Assembly (NCBI RefSeq): GCF_001262505.1 | Contig: NZ_KQ410736.1 | Span: 114,277-178,276, forward strand | DNA length: 64,000 nt | Source of the DNA: Shinella sp. SUS2 | Lineage (GTDB): Bacteria > Pseudomonadota > Alphaproteobacteria > Rhizobiales > Rhizobiaceae | Reading direction: 5' to 3' | In this document: positions 42,256 through 50,656 of the stretch, in pieces | How the letters are laid out: each line of letters opens with the position of its first letter | Position numbering within the stretch: position 1 is the first letter of the stretch | Notes under the pieces: generated by a model | Databases searched by the model: none | What the model was told of the DNA's origin: nothing | The model's input: the letters and a program-made list of their open reading frames with translations, nothing else | Program-made: the position numbers and the translations under genes

Positions 42256-42510
42256 ATGGGCATTGAAAGCATTCTCGTTTTCCTCATCGTCGGCGCGATT
42301 GCGGGCTGGCTGGCCGGCCTCATCGTTTCGGGCTTCGGCTTCGGCTTGATCGGCAACATCGTCGTCGGCATCGTCGGCGCCTTCATCGCCGGCTATCTCT
42401 TTCCGGCCATCGGCGTCAGCCTCGGCAGCGGCATCATCGCCGCGATCATTCATTCCACGATCGGCGCGGTGATCCTGCTCGTGCTCATCAAGGTCATCAA
42501 GCGCGCCTGA
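42256..42510 (+). CDS. GlsB/YeaQ/YmgE family membrane protein
   Basis: This 84-aa, very hydrophobic protein has three predicted transmembrane helices and the family's glycine-zipper pattern: FLIVGAIAGWLAGLIVSGFG, then LIGNIVVGIVGAFIAGYLFP and the final helix TIGAVILLVLIKVIKRA. Proteins of this family (often labelled transglycosylase-associated) are common stress-linked membrane proteins of unknown biochemical role. It is monocistronic: 95 bp after rhaI with a strong terminator 18 bp after its stop. Confidence 0.9.
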   Translation: MGIESILVFLIVGAIAGWLAGLIVSGFGFGLIGNIVVGIVGAFIAGYLFPAIGVSLGSGIIAAIIHSTIGAVILLVLIKVIKRA

Positions 42511-42528
42511 TCGCACGCCATGAAAGCG

Positions 42529-42562
42529 AAAAGGCCGTGGCGGTTCCCCGCCACGGCCTTTT
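42529..42562. terminator. bidirectional intrinsic terminator
   Basis: A perfect 15-bp stem (AAAAGGCCGTGGCGG and its complement, loop TTCC) is followed by CGTTT on the plus strand and flanked by A/T-rich ends on both sides. It lies between the convergent YeaQ-type gene and the dehydrogenase gene (stop at 42567), so it can serve both. Confidence 0.92.
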
Positions 42563-42566
42563 CGTT

Positions 42567-43598
42567 TCAGTTAACGCTCACCGGCTTGGAGCGCATGCGC
42601 GAGACCGTCTCACGCTCGGCCCGCTTGCAGCGCATCGGCGGCAGGCTGCGATCCATCAGCGCCATATCCTCCAAGACCATGTCACCCATCTTCTTGAAAG
42701 CGCTGTCCAGCGCACCCGCGCGGTGGGCCGAGCGGACGAAGCCCTTCAGCCGGCGCACGGGATGGTCCGCCGGCAGCGGCTCCTCCGGATAAACGTCGCT
42801 TGCCGCAACGATATGGCCGGTCTCGACCGCCGCCATCAGCGCCGGGAAATCGACGACGTCTGCCCGGCTGAGCAGGATGAAGGCCGCGCCCTTGCGCATC
42901 GAGGCAAAGGCCTCCGCCCCGAGAAAACCCTTGTTCTCGCTTGTCACGGAGGCGACGACGAAAACAAAGTCGCTCATGGCCAGCACCTCGGAAAGCGAGG
43001 CGGGCTCGACCCCGACATCCCGCAGCATCGAGGGCGGCAGCCAGGGATCGAAGACACGGATTTTCGCGCGGAAGCCCGAGAGCACGCGGTTCAGCGCCCG
43101 GCCGAGATCACCGAAGCCGACGATGCCGATCTCGGAGCCAGAGAGGAGGCGCGCGGACCGGTTGCCGTCCCCGCCCCACAATTCCGTCCCCTCGCGGAAG
43201 GCGACATCGGCGTCGATCACGCCGCGGGCAAGGTTCAGCGCCATGGCAAGGCCGAGTTCGGCCACCGGCTCGGCAAAGACCTGGCCAGTGGTGACGACAT
43301 GGATGCCGCGCTCGAACAGAACCTCATAGGGCATGTTGTTGAGGAGATTGCTCTCGACATTGAGGATCGCGCGCAGGTTCGGCATGCGCGCCAGCGTTTC
43401 GGCAGAAAGCGGCGGCTGTCCGAGGATATAGCGCGCCTGGCCGAGCACCGCGTCGCCAAGCCCGGCTATGTCTTCGGGATCGGCCTCGACAATACGATAG
43501 GCCCGGCGCAAAGCGGCCTCTGCCGCCGGGGTGAAGATGAGGTCCAGCGTGCGCGGTTCGGGCGCGCTGATCACCAGCGGCAGGCTTTCGTCGGTCAT
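42567..43598 (-). CDS. D-isomer specific 2-hydroxyacid dehydrogenase family protein
   Basis: This 343-aa NAD(P)-dependent oxidoreductase has the 2-hydroxyacid dehydrogenase fold. The dinucleotide motif is IGIVGFGDLGRALNRVLSGF (GxGxxG). The catalytic Arg is in AAFILLSRADVVDFPALM, the Glu in ASDVYPEEPLPADHP and the His in RSAHRAGALDSAF. The substrate cannot be told; the active site matches a broad family including phosphoglycerate, glyoxylate and hydroxypyruvate reductases. It begins close to the end of the rha locus but faces the other way and ends at a terminator, so it is a separate unit. Confidence 0.88.
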   Translation of the reverse strand: MTDESLPLVISAPEPRTLDLIFTPAAEAALRRAYRIVEADPEDIAGLGDAVLGQARYILGQPPLSAETLARMPNLRAILNVESNLLNNMPYEVLFERGIHVVTTGQVFAEPVAELGLAMALNLARGVIDADVAFREGTELWGGDGNRSARLLSGSEIGIVGFGDLGRALNRVLSGFRAKIRVFDPWLPPSMLRDVGVEPASLSEVLAMSDFVFVVASVTSENKGFLGAEAFASMRKGAAFILLSRADVVDFPALMAAVETGHIVAASDVYPEEPLPADHPVRRLKGFVRSAHRAGALDSAFKKMGDMVLEDMALMDRSLPPMRCKRAERETVSRMRSKPVSVN

Positions 43599-43652
43599 GG
43601 CTCCTCCGGATGAACGACCCCGGCCGGAACGATCGGGGCATGAAAGGGCGCG

Positions 43653-43931
43653 CTACCAGTCGTAGCCGCGCAGGCTCCGCTCGCGCGACAGCGGCAGATA
43701 GCTGCCGCTCGAGGTCACACCGCCACGCGTACAGTTGTAGACCGTATGGCCCCATTGGCGTTTCGTGCTGTTTTCCGGCGGCGGCACATAGTGCGGGGAG
43801 CAGGAGACCGCTTCCTCGGCCTCGTCCTGCTCGGTCGTCACGACGCCAGGCAGATCATGGAAAACCTGTGCGCTGGCTACGGGCGCAAGCAGCACCGCGG
43901 CAAGAGCGGCAAGGACCAATCGTTTCGTCAT
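43653..43931 (-). CDS. small exported protein, unknown
   Basis: This 92-aa protein from ATG 43931 has a clear signal peptide (MTKRLVLAALAAVLLAPVAS, cleaved near SAQ). The mature ~70 residues have two cysteines (in AVSCSPHYVPPPE and YNCTRGG) that could form a disulfide, and the segment STKRQWGHTVYN. The long open frame that extends upstream over the RNase D gene is antisense filler and was not used. No family is recognised. It is divergent from the RNase D-like gene, with a 111-bp shared upstream region. Confidence 0.7.
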   Translation of the reverse strand: MTKRLVLAALAAVLLAPVASAQVFHDLPGVVTTEQDEAEEAVSCSPHYVPPPENSTKRQWGHTVYNCTRGGVTSSGSYLPLSRERSLRGYDW

Positions 43932-44042
43932 ATCATCTTTCGGCAGCGGGGCCGATCCTTCGCAATCCATAAAGAAGTACCGCAGGCCGGAAACATGCGC
44001 TATAGGCCTGCGGACACAGAGACAGGTTAGATGGGGTTTTTC

Positions 44043-44669
44043 ATGGCAAGTGCAATCCGGTATCACGAAGGTGATATCTCGGCGGCGGATGCGGCCCGTT
44101 ATACCGGCGCGATCGCGATCGACACCGAAACGCTCGGCCTCATCCCGCGCCGCGACCGGCTGTGCGTCGTGCAGCTTTCGCCGGGCGATGGCAGCGCCGA
44201 TGTCATCCGCATTGCCGCGGGCCAGAAGGACGCGCCGAACCTTGTCGCGATGCTGGAAGACCCGGCCCGCCAGAAGATCTTTCACTACGGCCGCTTCGAT
44301 ATCGCCGTTCTGTTCCACACCTTCGGCGTGACGACGACCCCGGTCTTCTGCACCAAGATCGCCTCGCGCCTGACGCGGACCTATACGGACCGGCATGGTC
44401 TGAAGGACAATCTGAAGGAAATGCTGGAAGTCGACATTTCCAAGCAGCAGCAGTCTTCCGACTGGGCGGCCGAGACTTTGTCGCCGGCGCAGCTCGAATA
44501 TGCCGCATCCGACGTGCTGCATCTCCATGCCCTGCGCGACAAGCTGATGGCGCGCCTCGTGCGGGACGGCAGGCTGGCGCACGCGGAGGCCTGCTTCACT
44601 TTCCTGCCGACCCGCGCCAAGCTCGACCTGCTCGGCTGGGAGGAAACCGACATCTTCGCCCATAGCTGA
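44043..44669 (+). CDS. rnd: ribonuclease D-like 3'-5' exonuclease
   Basis: This 208-aa DEDD-family 3'-5' exonuclease consists of the catalytic domain only. Exo I is AIAIDTETLGLIPRRDRLCV (Asp and Glu). Exo II is KIFHYGRFDIAVLFHTFGV (Asp). Exo III is PAQLEYAASDVLHLHALRDK (Tyr and Asp). The HRDC domains of E. coli RNase D are absent, as in many short alphaproteobacterial versions, so a tRNA-processing role should not be assumed. ATG 44043 has GGGG 6 bp upstream; an ATG at 44031 would add four residues. Confidence 0.92.
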   Translation: MASAIRYHEGDISAADAARYTGAIAIDTETLGLIPRRDRLCVVQLSPGDGSADVIRIAAGQKDAPNLVAMLEDPARQKIFHYGRFDIAVLFHTFGVTTTPVFCTKIASRLTRTYTDRHGLKDNLKEMLEVDISKQQQSSDWAAETLSPAQLEYAASDVLHLHALRDKLMARLVRDGRLAHAEACFTFLPTRAKLDLLGWEETDIFAHS

Positions 44670-44676
44670 GCCGCCC

Positions 44677-45549
44677 GTGCAGAACGGATGGCAACACCAG
44701 ACCGGGCCGACGCTGGAACCGCTGCGCCGCCTGATCCGCGGCCGGCTTGAGACGCTCCCGCCCGGTCTTGCGGAATTCATCCTCTTCGGGCTGAAGCAGG
44801 CCTGGGCCTGCCTTTTCGGCGGGCTCATGCTGGGGCTGATCATCCTGACGAAACTCGTCTGGCAGCCCGACTGGCCGATCCATCGGTACGACGCGCTCTT
44901 CGTGATGGCGCTCGCCATCCAGGTGACGTTCCTCACGCTGAAGATGGAGACCTTCGAGGAAGCGAAGGTCATCCTCATCTATCACCTCGTCGGCACGGCC
45001 ATGGAGATCTTCAAGGTCCAAATGGGCTCCTGGGTCTACCCGGAGGAGGCGATCATCCGTGTCGGTGGCGTGCCGCTGTTTTCCGGTTTCATGTATGCCT
45101 CGGTCGGCAGCTACATGGCGCGTGCCATCCGCATCTTCGACATGCGCTTCACTCATTATCCGCCCTTCTGGATGACGGCGCTGCTGGCGATCGCCATCTA
45201 CGTCAATTTCTACCTGCATCACTTCATCATCGACATCCGCCTGGGGCTCTTCGCCGCGACGGTGCTGCTCTTCTGGCGCGTGCGCATCTATTACACCGTG
45301 GAGCAGAAGCCGCGCTGGATGCCGCTCGTCGTCGCGGCCTTCCTCACCTCCATCTTTCTCTGGATCGCCGAAAACATCGGCACGGCGACGGGGGTGTGGC
45401 TCTATCCGGGCCAGACGACCTGGCACATGGTGCCCTTCACCAAGCTCGGCTCGTGGTATCTCCTGCTCTATGTCAGCTTCGTTCTGGTGACGATCGTCTG
45501 CCGGCCGCAGCCGCCCGATACCCCCGAAAAGCCGCAGGCGCAGGCTTAA
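44677..45549 (+). CDS. DUF817 family integral membrane protein
   Basis: This 290-aa protein has about eight transmembrane helices. Segments typical of the DUF817 family are WACLFGGLMLGLIILTKLVW, then RYDALFVMALAIQVTFLTLK with ETFEEAKVILIYHLVGTAME, and GSWVYPEEAIIRVGGVPLFS with GFMYASVGSYMARAIR. The many aromatic and charged intramembrane residues suggest an enzyme or transporter, but no function is known. The start is GTG 44677, 7 bp after the RNase D gene's stop, so the two are probably cotranscribed. The length is normal. Confidence 0.85.
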   Translation: MQNGWQHQTGPTLEPLRRLIRGRLETLPPGLAEFILFGLKQAWACLFGGLMLGLIILTKLVWQPDWPIHRYDALFVMALAIQVTFLTLKMETFEEAKVILIYHLVGTAMEIFKVQMGSWVYPEEAIIRVGGVPLFSGFMYASVGSYMARAIRIFDMRFTHYPPFWMTALLAIAIYVNFYLHHFIIDIRLGLFAATVLLFWRVRIYYTVEQKPRWMPLVVAAFLTSIFLWIAENIGTATGVWLYPGQTTWHMVPFTKLGSWYLLLYVSFVLVTIVCRPQPPDTPEKPQAQA

Positions 45550-45600
45550 CGCGCGGTTAATCCCCTGCAGCTTATTCTTCCGGCGAGACCGGAGGTTGCC

Positions 45601-46848
45601 ATGTTGACACCCCTGCAAAGCGCGCAGTCGACCGCCGCCGTCTCGGCGATGCAGTCGATCGTCGAAACGCTTGAGGAGCGCCGCCGCGAAGAGGTCGAGA
45701 AGGCCAGCGGACAGCCGAAAGACGACGCCCAGAAACAGGCGCATCTTCGCTCCGACGATACGACGCGGCAAGCCAATGCGCGCATCAACGAACATTTCTT
45801 CGGCAGCAATGCCCGCGGCGAGGAAACGCTCGCCAAGCTGATTTCCCGCTTCAGCGACACACTCGGCGTCACGCAGCAGGACGGCGAAGGCGCCCGCGCC
45901 TTTGCCCAGCGCCTGGCCGACCGGCTGGCGCTCGTCGACCAGATATCGCTTCCCGCCAGGGGCAGCACACTCGATGTCACGCTTCGCGGCCTCGGGACAA
46001 CCCTCACGGCCGTCAAGCAGGCCATGGCAGGCCCGTCCGACGATGCGGCCGCCAACCTCGTCGCCCGCCTCGCGCTTACCGCCGGCGTCACGCAAGGCGA
46101 AGGCGAAGCGGATGCCGACTTCGAGCAGCGCCTCTCCGGCATGCTGACGCGCCTTCGCGGCGAGCTGCCGGAAGACGTGGCAACGCTCGAGAAGAAATCG
46201 GGCCTTGCCGATCTCGGCCTCAAGGCGGCCGATCTCATCGCGGCGATCCGCAACCCCTACGGCACCGAAGCCGAACGGGTGAAGGAGGCACTTACCGAAA
46301 AGGCCGAGAACGAAAAGGCACTGACGCCGGAGATGCGCAAGGTGCTCGCCCGTCTGGAGGACGCGGCGAACCCGAAAACCATCGAGGAGCTGAAGCTCGA
46401 CCGGACCCGGCGCGATCCGACCCGCATCGAGGATGCGGAAACGCGCAAGGAGCGCGAGGAGACGATCCGTTCGCTGGAAGCCGGCGAGAAGCTGGAGGAC
46501 GTCCAGGAACTTCAGGACGCCGTCGGCCGCGCCCATACCGACGCCAACCGCATACGGGAAGACAAGCGGCGAGGTGACCCGGCCGCAGCCGCGCTCGACA
46601 CCATTCAGCTTCTCGCTGCCGGCGCAGAGACGACCCAGCTTGCCGGCAAGGCCCCCGCAAAGCAGACAGAAACCGGCGACGCCGACGAAATCCCCGCAGA
46701 AACCACGGGCGAAGCGGTCCGCAATCTCGATGCCGCCGGCGTGCGCGAGCAGGAAGAACGCGACGCAGCGCGCAAGGAAATCTTCGCACTGCGCGTCGAC
46801 GACAACGGCATCTACGATCTCATCACCCGCCAGATCATCGCCCTGTAA
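45601..46848 (+). CDS. uncharacterised soluble protein with internal repeat, 415 aa
   Basis: This long, charged, mostly helical protein has no signal peptide or transmembrane helix. GGAGG lies 5 bp before ATG 45601. Two copies of a ~27-residue unit are visible: SRFSDTLGVTQQDGEGARAF (about residues 85-104) and ARLALTAGVTQGEGEADADF (about 155-174), each followed by a Q-R-L helix. A Glu/Lys/Arg-rich coiled-coil region (about 220-320) follows, then an Ala/Thr-rich linker. The conserved-looking end is IFALRVDDNGIYDLITRQII. I do not recognise the family. It stands alone, convergent with the gene at 46852. Confidence 0.75.
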   Translation: MLTPLQSAQSTAAVSAMQSIVETLEERRREEVEKASGQPKDDAQKQAHLRSDDTTRQANARINEHFFGSNARGEETLAKLISRFSDTLGVTQQDGEGARAFAQRLADRLALVDQISLPARGSTLDVTLRGLGTTLTAVKQAMAGPSDDAAANLVARLALTAGVTQGEGEADADFEQRLSGMLTRLRGELPEDVATLEKKSGLADLGLKAADLIAAIRNPYGTEAERVKEALTEKAENEKALTPEMRKVLARLEDAANPKTIEELKLDRTRRDPTRIEDAETRKEREETIRSLEAGEKLEDVQELQDAVGRAHTDANRIREDKRRGDPAAAALDTIQLLAAGAETTQLAGKAPAKQTETGDADEIPAETTGEAVRNLDAAGVREQEERDAARKEIFALRVDDNGIYDLITRQIIAL

Positions 46849-46851
46849 CCG

Positions 46852-47187
46852 TCAGGTCTTGCGCCGCACGATGCCGAGCCGGGCAATTACTTCCGGCGGA
46901 ATGCCGTAGCGGCGGATCGCGTCCTTCTGGCTTCGCAGGCCACACATTTCCCGCTGAATGAAGAAGGCCCAGACCTTGTCGGCCGCATCGTTGATGAGGT
47001 CTTCCCGTTCCGCCTCGCCACAGCCCGCAGCAAGGCGCGCGGCCAGCAGTTCCAGCGCCTTCTCCACCTTGAGCCCGTGCCGGCCGAGCGCGTCAGCCCG
47101 CTCCGACATCAGTTCGTATTCGAGAATATTGAGCCCCGTCTCCTTGTTGAAGGAGGGAGCGAGCGCTTGCGGCGGGCGAACGGTCAT
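46852..47187 (-). CDS. small conserved cytoplasmic protein, unknown
   Basis: This 111-aa helical protein (NILEYELMSERADALGRHGL, then KVEKALELLAARLAAG and AADKVWAFFIQREMCGLRSQ with KDAIRRYGIPPEVIARLG) has no signal or membrane segment. It looks like a DUF6665-type protein of rhizobia, but I cannot confirm that. The end IPPEVIARLG resembles a DNA- or tRNA-binding helix only superficially. Its stop is 3 bp from the stop of the convergent gene, and it lies 57 bp downstream of the NAMPT gene, so cotranscription with NAMPT is possible. Confidence 0.75.
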   Translation of the reverse strand: MTVRPPQALAPSFNKETGLNILEYELMSERADALGRHGLKVEKALELLAARLAAGCGEAEREDLINDAADKVWAFFIQREMCGLRSQKDAIRRYGIPPEVIARLGIVRRKT

Positions 47188-47244
47188 CTTTCGTCTCCAG
47201 TCACAGGACTCAAGATGGCGCGGCGAAAGCCTTGCCGCAAGACC

Positions 47245-48627
47245 TCAGGCGGCGCGGGCGCGCACCGCCTCGAAGGTCCAGTCGACGAGGAGCTTGCCGT
47301 CGCGCCAGACGGGCTGCAGCAGGTTCTCGCGGCCAGCAAGCTGGTCGATGCGAGCGGCCTCAAGACCGCTGATACCCGCCACCACGGCCTGGCGCCCTGC
47401 CTTCGAAGCCTTGAGGTTCATCGTCGCCGGACGCTTGTAGACATCGTGCCAGGCGCCGTCGGTACCCTGCCTTGCATTGGCCTTCATGGCGAAGGAATAG
47501 GTGTCGCGGTTGACCTTCTGCAGCAACCCTGCCCCCATCCCGAAGGCGATGTTTTCCGCCGAGAAACCAAAGGCTTCCAGCCGGCCGAGGATGAGGCCGA
47601 TATCGGCGGGCGAGATGCCGTCCCCCTGGATGACGCGCACGCTGTTGTCCAGCACCTTGTAGCCCTTGGCGTTGAGATGCGTGCCGAAGGCATAGGCAAG
47701 CTGGCGCACGACCTGAACCGGTGTTTCCACCGGATCGCCGCTGTCCGGCCTGACGACGAGCGTGCCGCCGGCGGCCTGCACCCGATCCTTCAGTTGCTTG
47801 CCCCAGATCTCCGTGACGGCATGGTTGATGTCATAGCTGTCGGACACGACCGCATAGAGGCCCTTGTCGCCGAAGCGGTCGATCATGTTGCCATAGGCCT
47901 CGGCTTCGCGCTCCTGGCCCCACGAGGTCATGGTCGAATGCTCGGAGGCGGGAATGGAGAAACCGGCCATTTCGGCGCCGTAGTAGCGGCGCGCGAAGAG
48001 CACGGCGCTCACCGTATCGGTCCCCATGAAATTGACGAGATGCGCTGCCCCGCCAATGCCCGCCTGCTCGAAGCTGGTCGTGCCGCGCGCGCCAAAATCG
48101 TGCAGGCGGAAGGGAAGCACGGCGGCGGGATCGTCGCAGGTCCTTTCCAGGATCGGCTGGATGATCTGCTTCACCTTGCGGGAATTGGAGGCGACCGTGC
48201 TCGGATACCAGATGGCGCGCAGCAGCGCCGTCTCGATATAGGAGGTCAGCCAGTAGCAGTCGGGGTCGGTGTTCACCACCTGCGCTACCGGCACGCCGCG
48301 ACGCACCAGCGTGCCCTCGGGCAGCGCCTCGATGAGCAGCGGCAGGAAGCCTCCATGTTTCGTGACGATATGCGTCCAGCCCGCGCGATTGAACGGCAGG
48401 CCATGCGCCGTGACGATGCCCTCGGCCTCGTCCACATCCGCCATCGTCACCGGTTTCGACAGATACTCCTTGAGAAACATCTGGAGGCCGAAGAACAGCA
48501 CTTCCGCGTGCTCGGAATGGCCACGCGCCTCGACATAGGAGGAAATGGCGCGCGTTTCCGGCGGATATTGCAGATAGTGACTGAACTTGTAGCTGTCGGT
48601 GTTGAGGATGAGGTTGGTGAGGTTCAT
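47245..48627 (-). CDS. nadV: nicotinamide phosphoribosyltransferase (NAMPT/NadV type)
   Basis: This 460-aa enzyme should convert nicotinamide and PRPP to NMN for NAD salvage. The start is at ATG 48627 (MNLTNLILNTDSYKFSHYLQ) with GGAG 9 bp upstream; the extension to 48756 is Pro/Arg-rich filler. Family landmarks are FRLHDFGARGTTSFEQAGIG with GAAHLVNFMGTDTVSAVL, SIPASEHSTMTSWGQEREAE, the phosphoribosyl-binding VVRPDSGDPVETP and VIQGDGI. It belongs to the eukaryotic-like NAMPT branch, not the shorter nicotinate enzyme PncB. No other NAD genes are adjacent. Confidence 0.92.
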   Translation of the reverse strand: MNLTNLILNTDSYKFSHYLQYPPETRAISSYVEARGHSEHAEVLFFGLQMFLKEYLSKPVTMADVDEAEGIVTAHGLPFNRAGWTHIVTKHGGFLPLLIEALPEGTLVRRGVPVAQVVNTDPDCYWLTSYIETALLRAIWYPSTVASNSRKVKQIIQPILERTCDDPAAVLPFRLHDFGARGTTSFEQAGIGGAAHLVNFMGTDTVSAVLFARRYYGAEMAGFSIPASEHSTMTSWGQEREAEAYGNMIDRFGDKGLYAVVSDSYDINHAVTEIWGKQLKDRVQAAGGTLVVRPDSGDPVETPVQVVRQLAYAFGTHLNAKGYKVLDNSVRVIQGDGISPADIGLILGRLEAFGFSAENIAFGMGAGLLQKVNRDTYSFAMKANARQGTDGAWHDVYKRPATMNLKASKAGRQAVVAGISGLEAARIDQLAGRENLLQPVWRDGKLLVDWTFEAVRARAA

Positions 48628-49035
48628 CAAGGGTCTCCGCCGCATCCGCGGCCGACGAACGGGCGGCGGCGCAACAGTGCCGCGAAGATTTACGCGAGCT
48701 GAGCATAAGGGGCAAGGGCCGCCGCGCGGGACAATTCGAGGTGGGCAATGCTGCATCCGCGAAGCACGGCTCCACGCATTAGCAATTCGTTAACCATAAA
48801 ATGCCAATTGTAATTTATGGAAAGTTGTTCGGAGTTTCGGGCTCGCCCGTCCGGCACCGCCGCGTGGTTCCGTGCCTGCCGGGTTGCGCCCCGCCTCCCT
48901 CGTACCTGCCCGGCTCGTCCGGGCCGAAAGCTCACCAGCTCGCAGCGTCGCGCATGATGCGCCATCCGAAGGAAGATGGATCATTGGCAGACCTTGCGAT
49001 GCGGATGACATCGGCAGGGAGAACAGGAGGCAGGC
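48628..49035. other. 408-bp gap between divergent nadV and a hypothetical gene
   Basis: This gap lies upstream of both flanking genes. A short AT-rich island (about 48781-48830, with TTAACCATAAAATG and TGTAATTTATGG) stands out from the GC-rich surroundings and is the best place for promoters. The short open frames on both strands lack ribosome sites and homology cues, and were not called. Confidence 0.5.
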
Positions 49036-50586
49036 ATGCTGCCGCGTATGGCAACGACGACCGACACCGTGCAGCCCTCCCTTGCCGTTCCGGCAGGCGC
49101 ATCGGTCGAGGCCGCCGCCAGGCCGCAGCTTTCTGCCGCTGCCCTTGCCAACCTCAGGGCGGAAGTGCTGCTGCGCCTCATCGAAACCATGCTGAAGCAT
49201 ATGCCGCGCACCGGGGAGGCAAACCCGGGCCGCGATCTTCTCGAAACCTTGCTTGCCGTGCTGAAGGCGCTGCCCGGCCGGGAGGCAGAAGATGGCCGAA
49301 AGCTCGCCGATCTTCTCGCCAAGCTGCCGCCAGAGCTTCGTCCGAGCGTCGAAAAGCTCATCAGCACCGTGCTCTCCTCCATGCCGACGCGCAGCCTCGT
49401 CGAGGTGTTGCGCAACCCGAACGGGCCAGAGGCGCAGAAACTTGCCACCCTGCTTTCCGCAAGCCTCAAGGCCGACACGCCGGCGCCCCGAGCCATGGAA
49501 AGCCAACAGAAGCCACTTGGGCTGAACGCCCAGCAGCTTGCCGCAGTCGGGCGTCATAGCCCGCAGCAAGCCGGCCAGCCGGCACAGCTTCTCGGCGATG
49601 CCCGCGCCCTGCAGACGATGTTGAAGCGCATCTTCGATTTCGACGGTGGCAAATCGCGCCCGGCAACGGCCCGGGCGCTCGAGACCGCCGCCGGCCGTCT
49701 CGCGCTTGGCGGCCCTACCCCGGTGCCCGCCGGGGAAAACGCCACGGCGCGCAGCGCTCAGCCCGCGTCGACACCGACGGCCAAGGCCGGCCATCCGCTG
49801 CCCGTCGAGGCCACGGAAGCGGCGGTGCGCCACGAGGACGTCGAGGGAAGCGAGAAGGCAACACCAGCCGCAAAGCGGGAAGACGCCCCGGTCAAGGCGC
49901 AGGTCGCCAATGCAGCCGGACAGGCCCTGGCCCGCAGCATTTTGCAGGCCGTCGCCCGCGATATGACGCCGGCCTTGCTGATGCCGGCCGTCGCGCAGAT
50001 GCTGGAGAACCTGACGCCGGAAGAGGCGAATTTCATCCGCTCCCTCCTGGAACGCCCGCTCGGCCCCGCGGACGACCCGGCTCCTGCCCTCTTCGGAACC
50101 GACGGCAGCGAAGAAGCCCAAGCGGCCACCGAGGCCGGCAAGGCCCGTACCACACCGTCCCAGGCGACACCCACCCAGCCGGTGCAGACCGCAGAGCCGG
50201 GCGATACCCTTGCGATACCGCAGGCCCGCGAGGCGCTGCACGCCCTTCAGGCGGCGCTGGCCGATGTGACGCCTGAAAGGCTGCTTTCGGCCGCCATCCT
50301 GCGCGAAGGCATACCGCTCGCCTTCGTGCCCTATCTGCCGGCCGAGGAGGACCTGGACTGGCCCGAGGGCCGCGAACGGGGCGAGGAGGACGAGAGTGCG
50401 AACGAAGAGCATGGCGACGAGGAGCAAGCCGGCGGCGAGGCGGGCGAGGACGCCACCTTCGACGCCGACGGCGAAGAACCCGAGGCCGCCGACATGGCGA
50501 AGCGCCGCGAAAAGACCGCAGAAATGGTCGGCGTCATCGAGCCGGGCCTCGTCTTCTACCAGAAGCTCGGCGACTACTGGACCTGA
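49036..50586 (+). CDS. uncharacterised Ala/Pro-rich protein with acidic C-terminus, 516 aa
   Basis: This 516-aa protein has AGGAGG 5 bp before ATG 49036. No signal peptide or membrane helix is seen. The N-terminal ~150 residues are helical and Leu-rich (LANLRAEVLLRLIETMLKHM, then LAKLPPELRPSVEKLISTVL). The middle is Ala/Pro/Thr-rich and probably disordered. A second helical block (QALARSILQAVARDMTPALL) is followed by a strongly acidic stretch (about residues 445-490). The C-terminus EMVGVIEPGLVFYQKLGDYW looks conserved. The layout recalls hook-length or export-ruler proteins such as FliK, but no FliK motif is certain. Function unknown; it is a single gene with its own terminator. Confidence 0.75.
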   Translation: MLPRMATTTDTVQPSLAVPAGASVEAAARPQLSAAALANLRAEVLLRLIETMLKHMPRTGEANPGRDLLETLLAVLKALPGREAEDGRKLADLLAKLPPELRPSVEKLISTVLSSMPTRSLVEVLRNPNGPEAQKLATLLSASLKADTPAPRAMESQQKPLGLNAQQLAAVGRHSPQQAGQPAQLLGDARALQTMLKRIFDFDGGKSRPATARALETAAGRLALGGPTPVPAGENATARSAQPASTPTAKAGHPLPVEATEAAVRHEDVEGSEKATPAAKREDAPVKAQVANAAGQALARSILQAVARDMTPALLMPAVAQMLENLTPEEANFIRSLLERPLGPADDPAPALFGTDGSEEAQAATEAGKARTTPSQATPTQPVQTAEPGDTLAIPQAREALHALQAALADVTPERLLSAAILREGIPLAFVPYLPAEEDLDWPEGRERGEEDESANEEHGDEEQAGGEAGEDATFDADGEEPEAADMAKRREKTAEMVGVIEPGLVFYQKLGDYWT

Positions 50587-50603
50587 GCAAAGCTCAAAAG
50601 AAA

Positions 50604-50631
50604 AACCCGCGGAGATCGCTCTCCGCGGGTT
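50604..50631. terminator. bidirectional intrinsic terminator between convergent genes
   Basis: An 11-bp perfect stem (AACCCGCGGAG and its complement, 6-base loop) is flanked by AAAAA on the left and TCTT on the right. It lies 17 bp after the 516-aa gene and 25 bp after rpsA in the leftward direction. On the minus strand it is followed by TTT TCTTTT, making it the terminator of rpsA as well. Confidence 0.88.
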
Positions 50632-50656
50632 CTTGATGTCGAGATAAGCGAAAGGC

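Noticed and set aside
43932..44978. N-terminal extension of the 92-aa exported protein over the RNase D gene
   Set aside because: A signal peptide starts at ATG 43931, and the extension is antisense to conserved exonuclease motifs.
44596..46536. 646-codon minus-strand frame over the DUF817 and 415-aa genes
   Set aside because: It spans two genes and their promoter gap in antisense and is rich in Arg/Gly/Asp; a shadow frame.
48690..48970. Short minus-strand frames in the gap between nadV and the 516-aa gene
   Set aside because: No ribosome site, and no recognisable features; the AT-rich island at 48781-48830 looks like promoter DNA.
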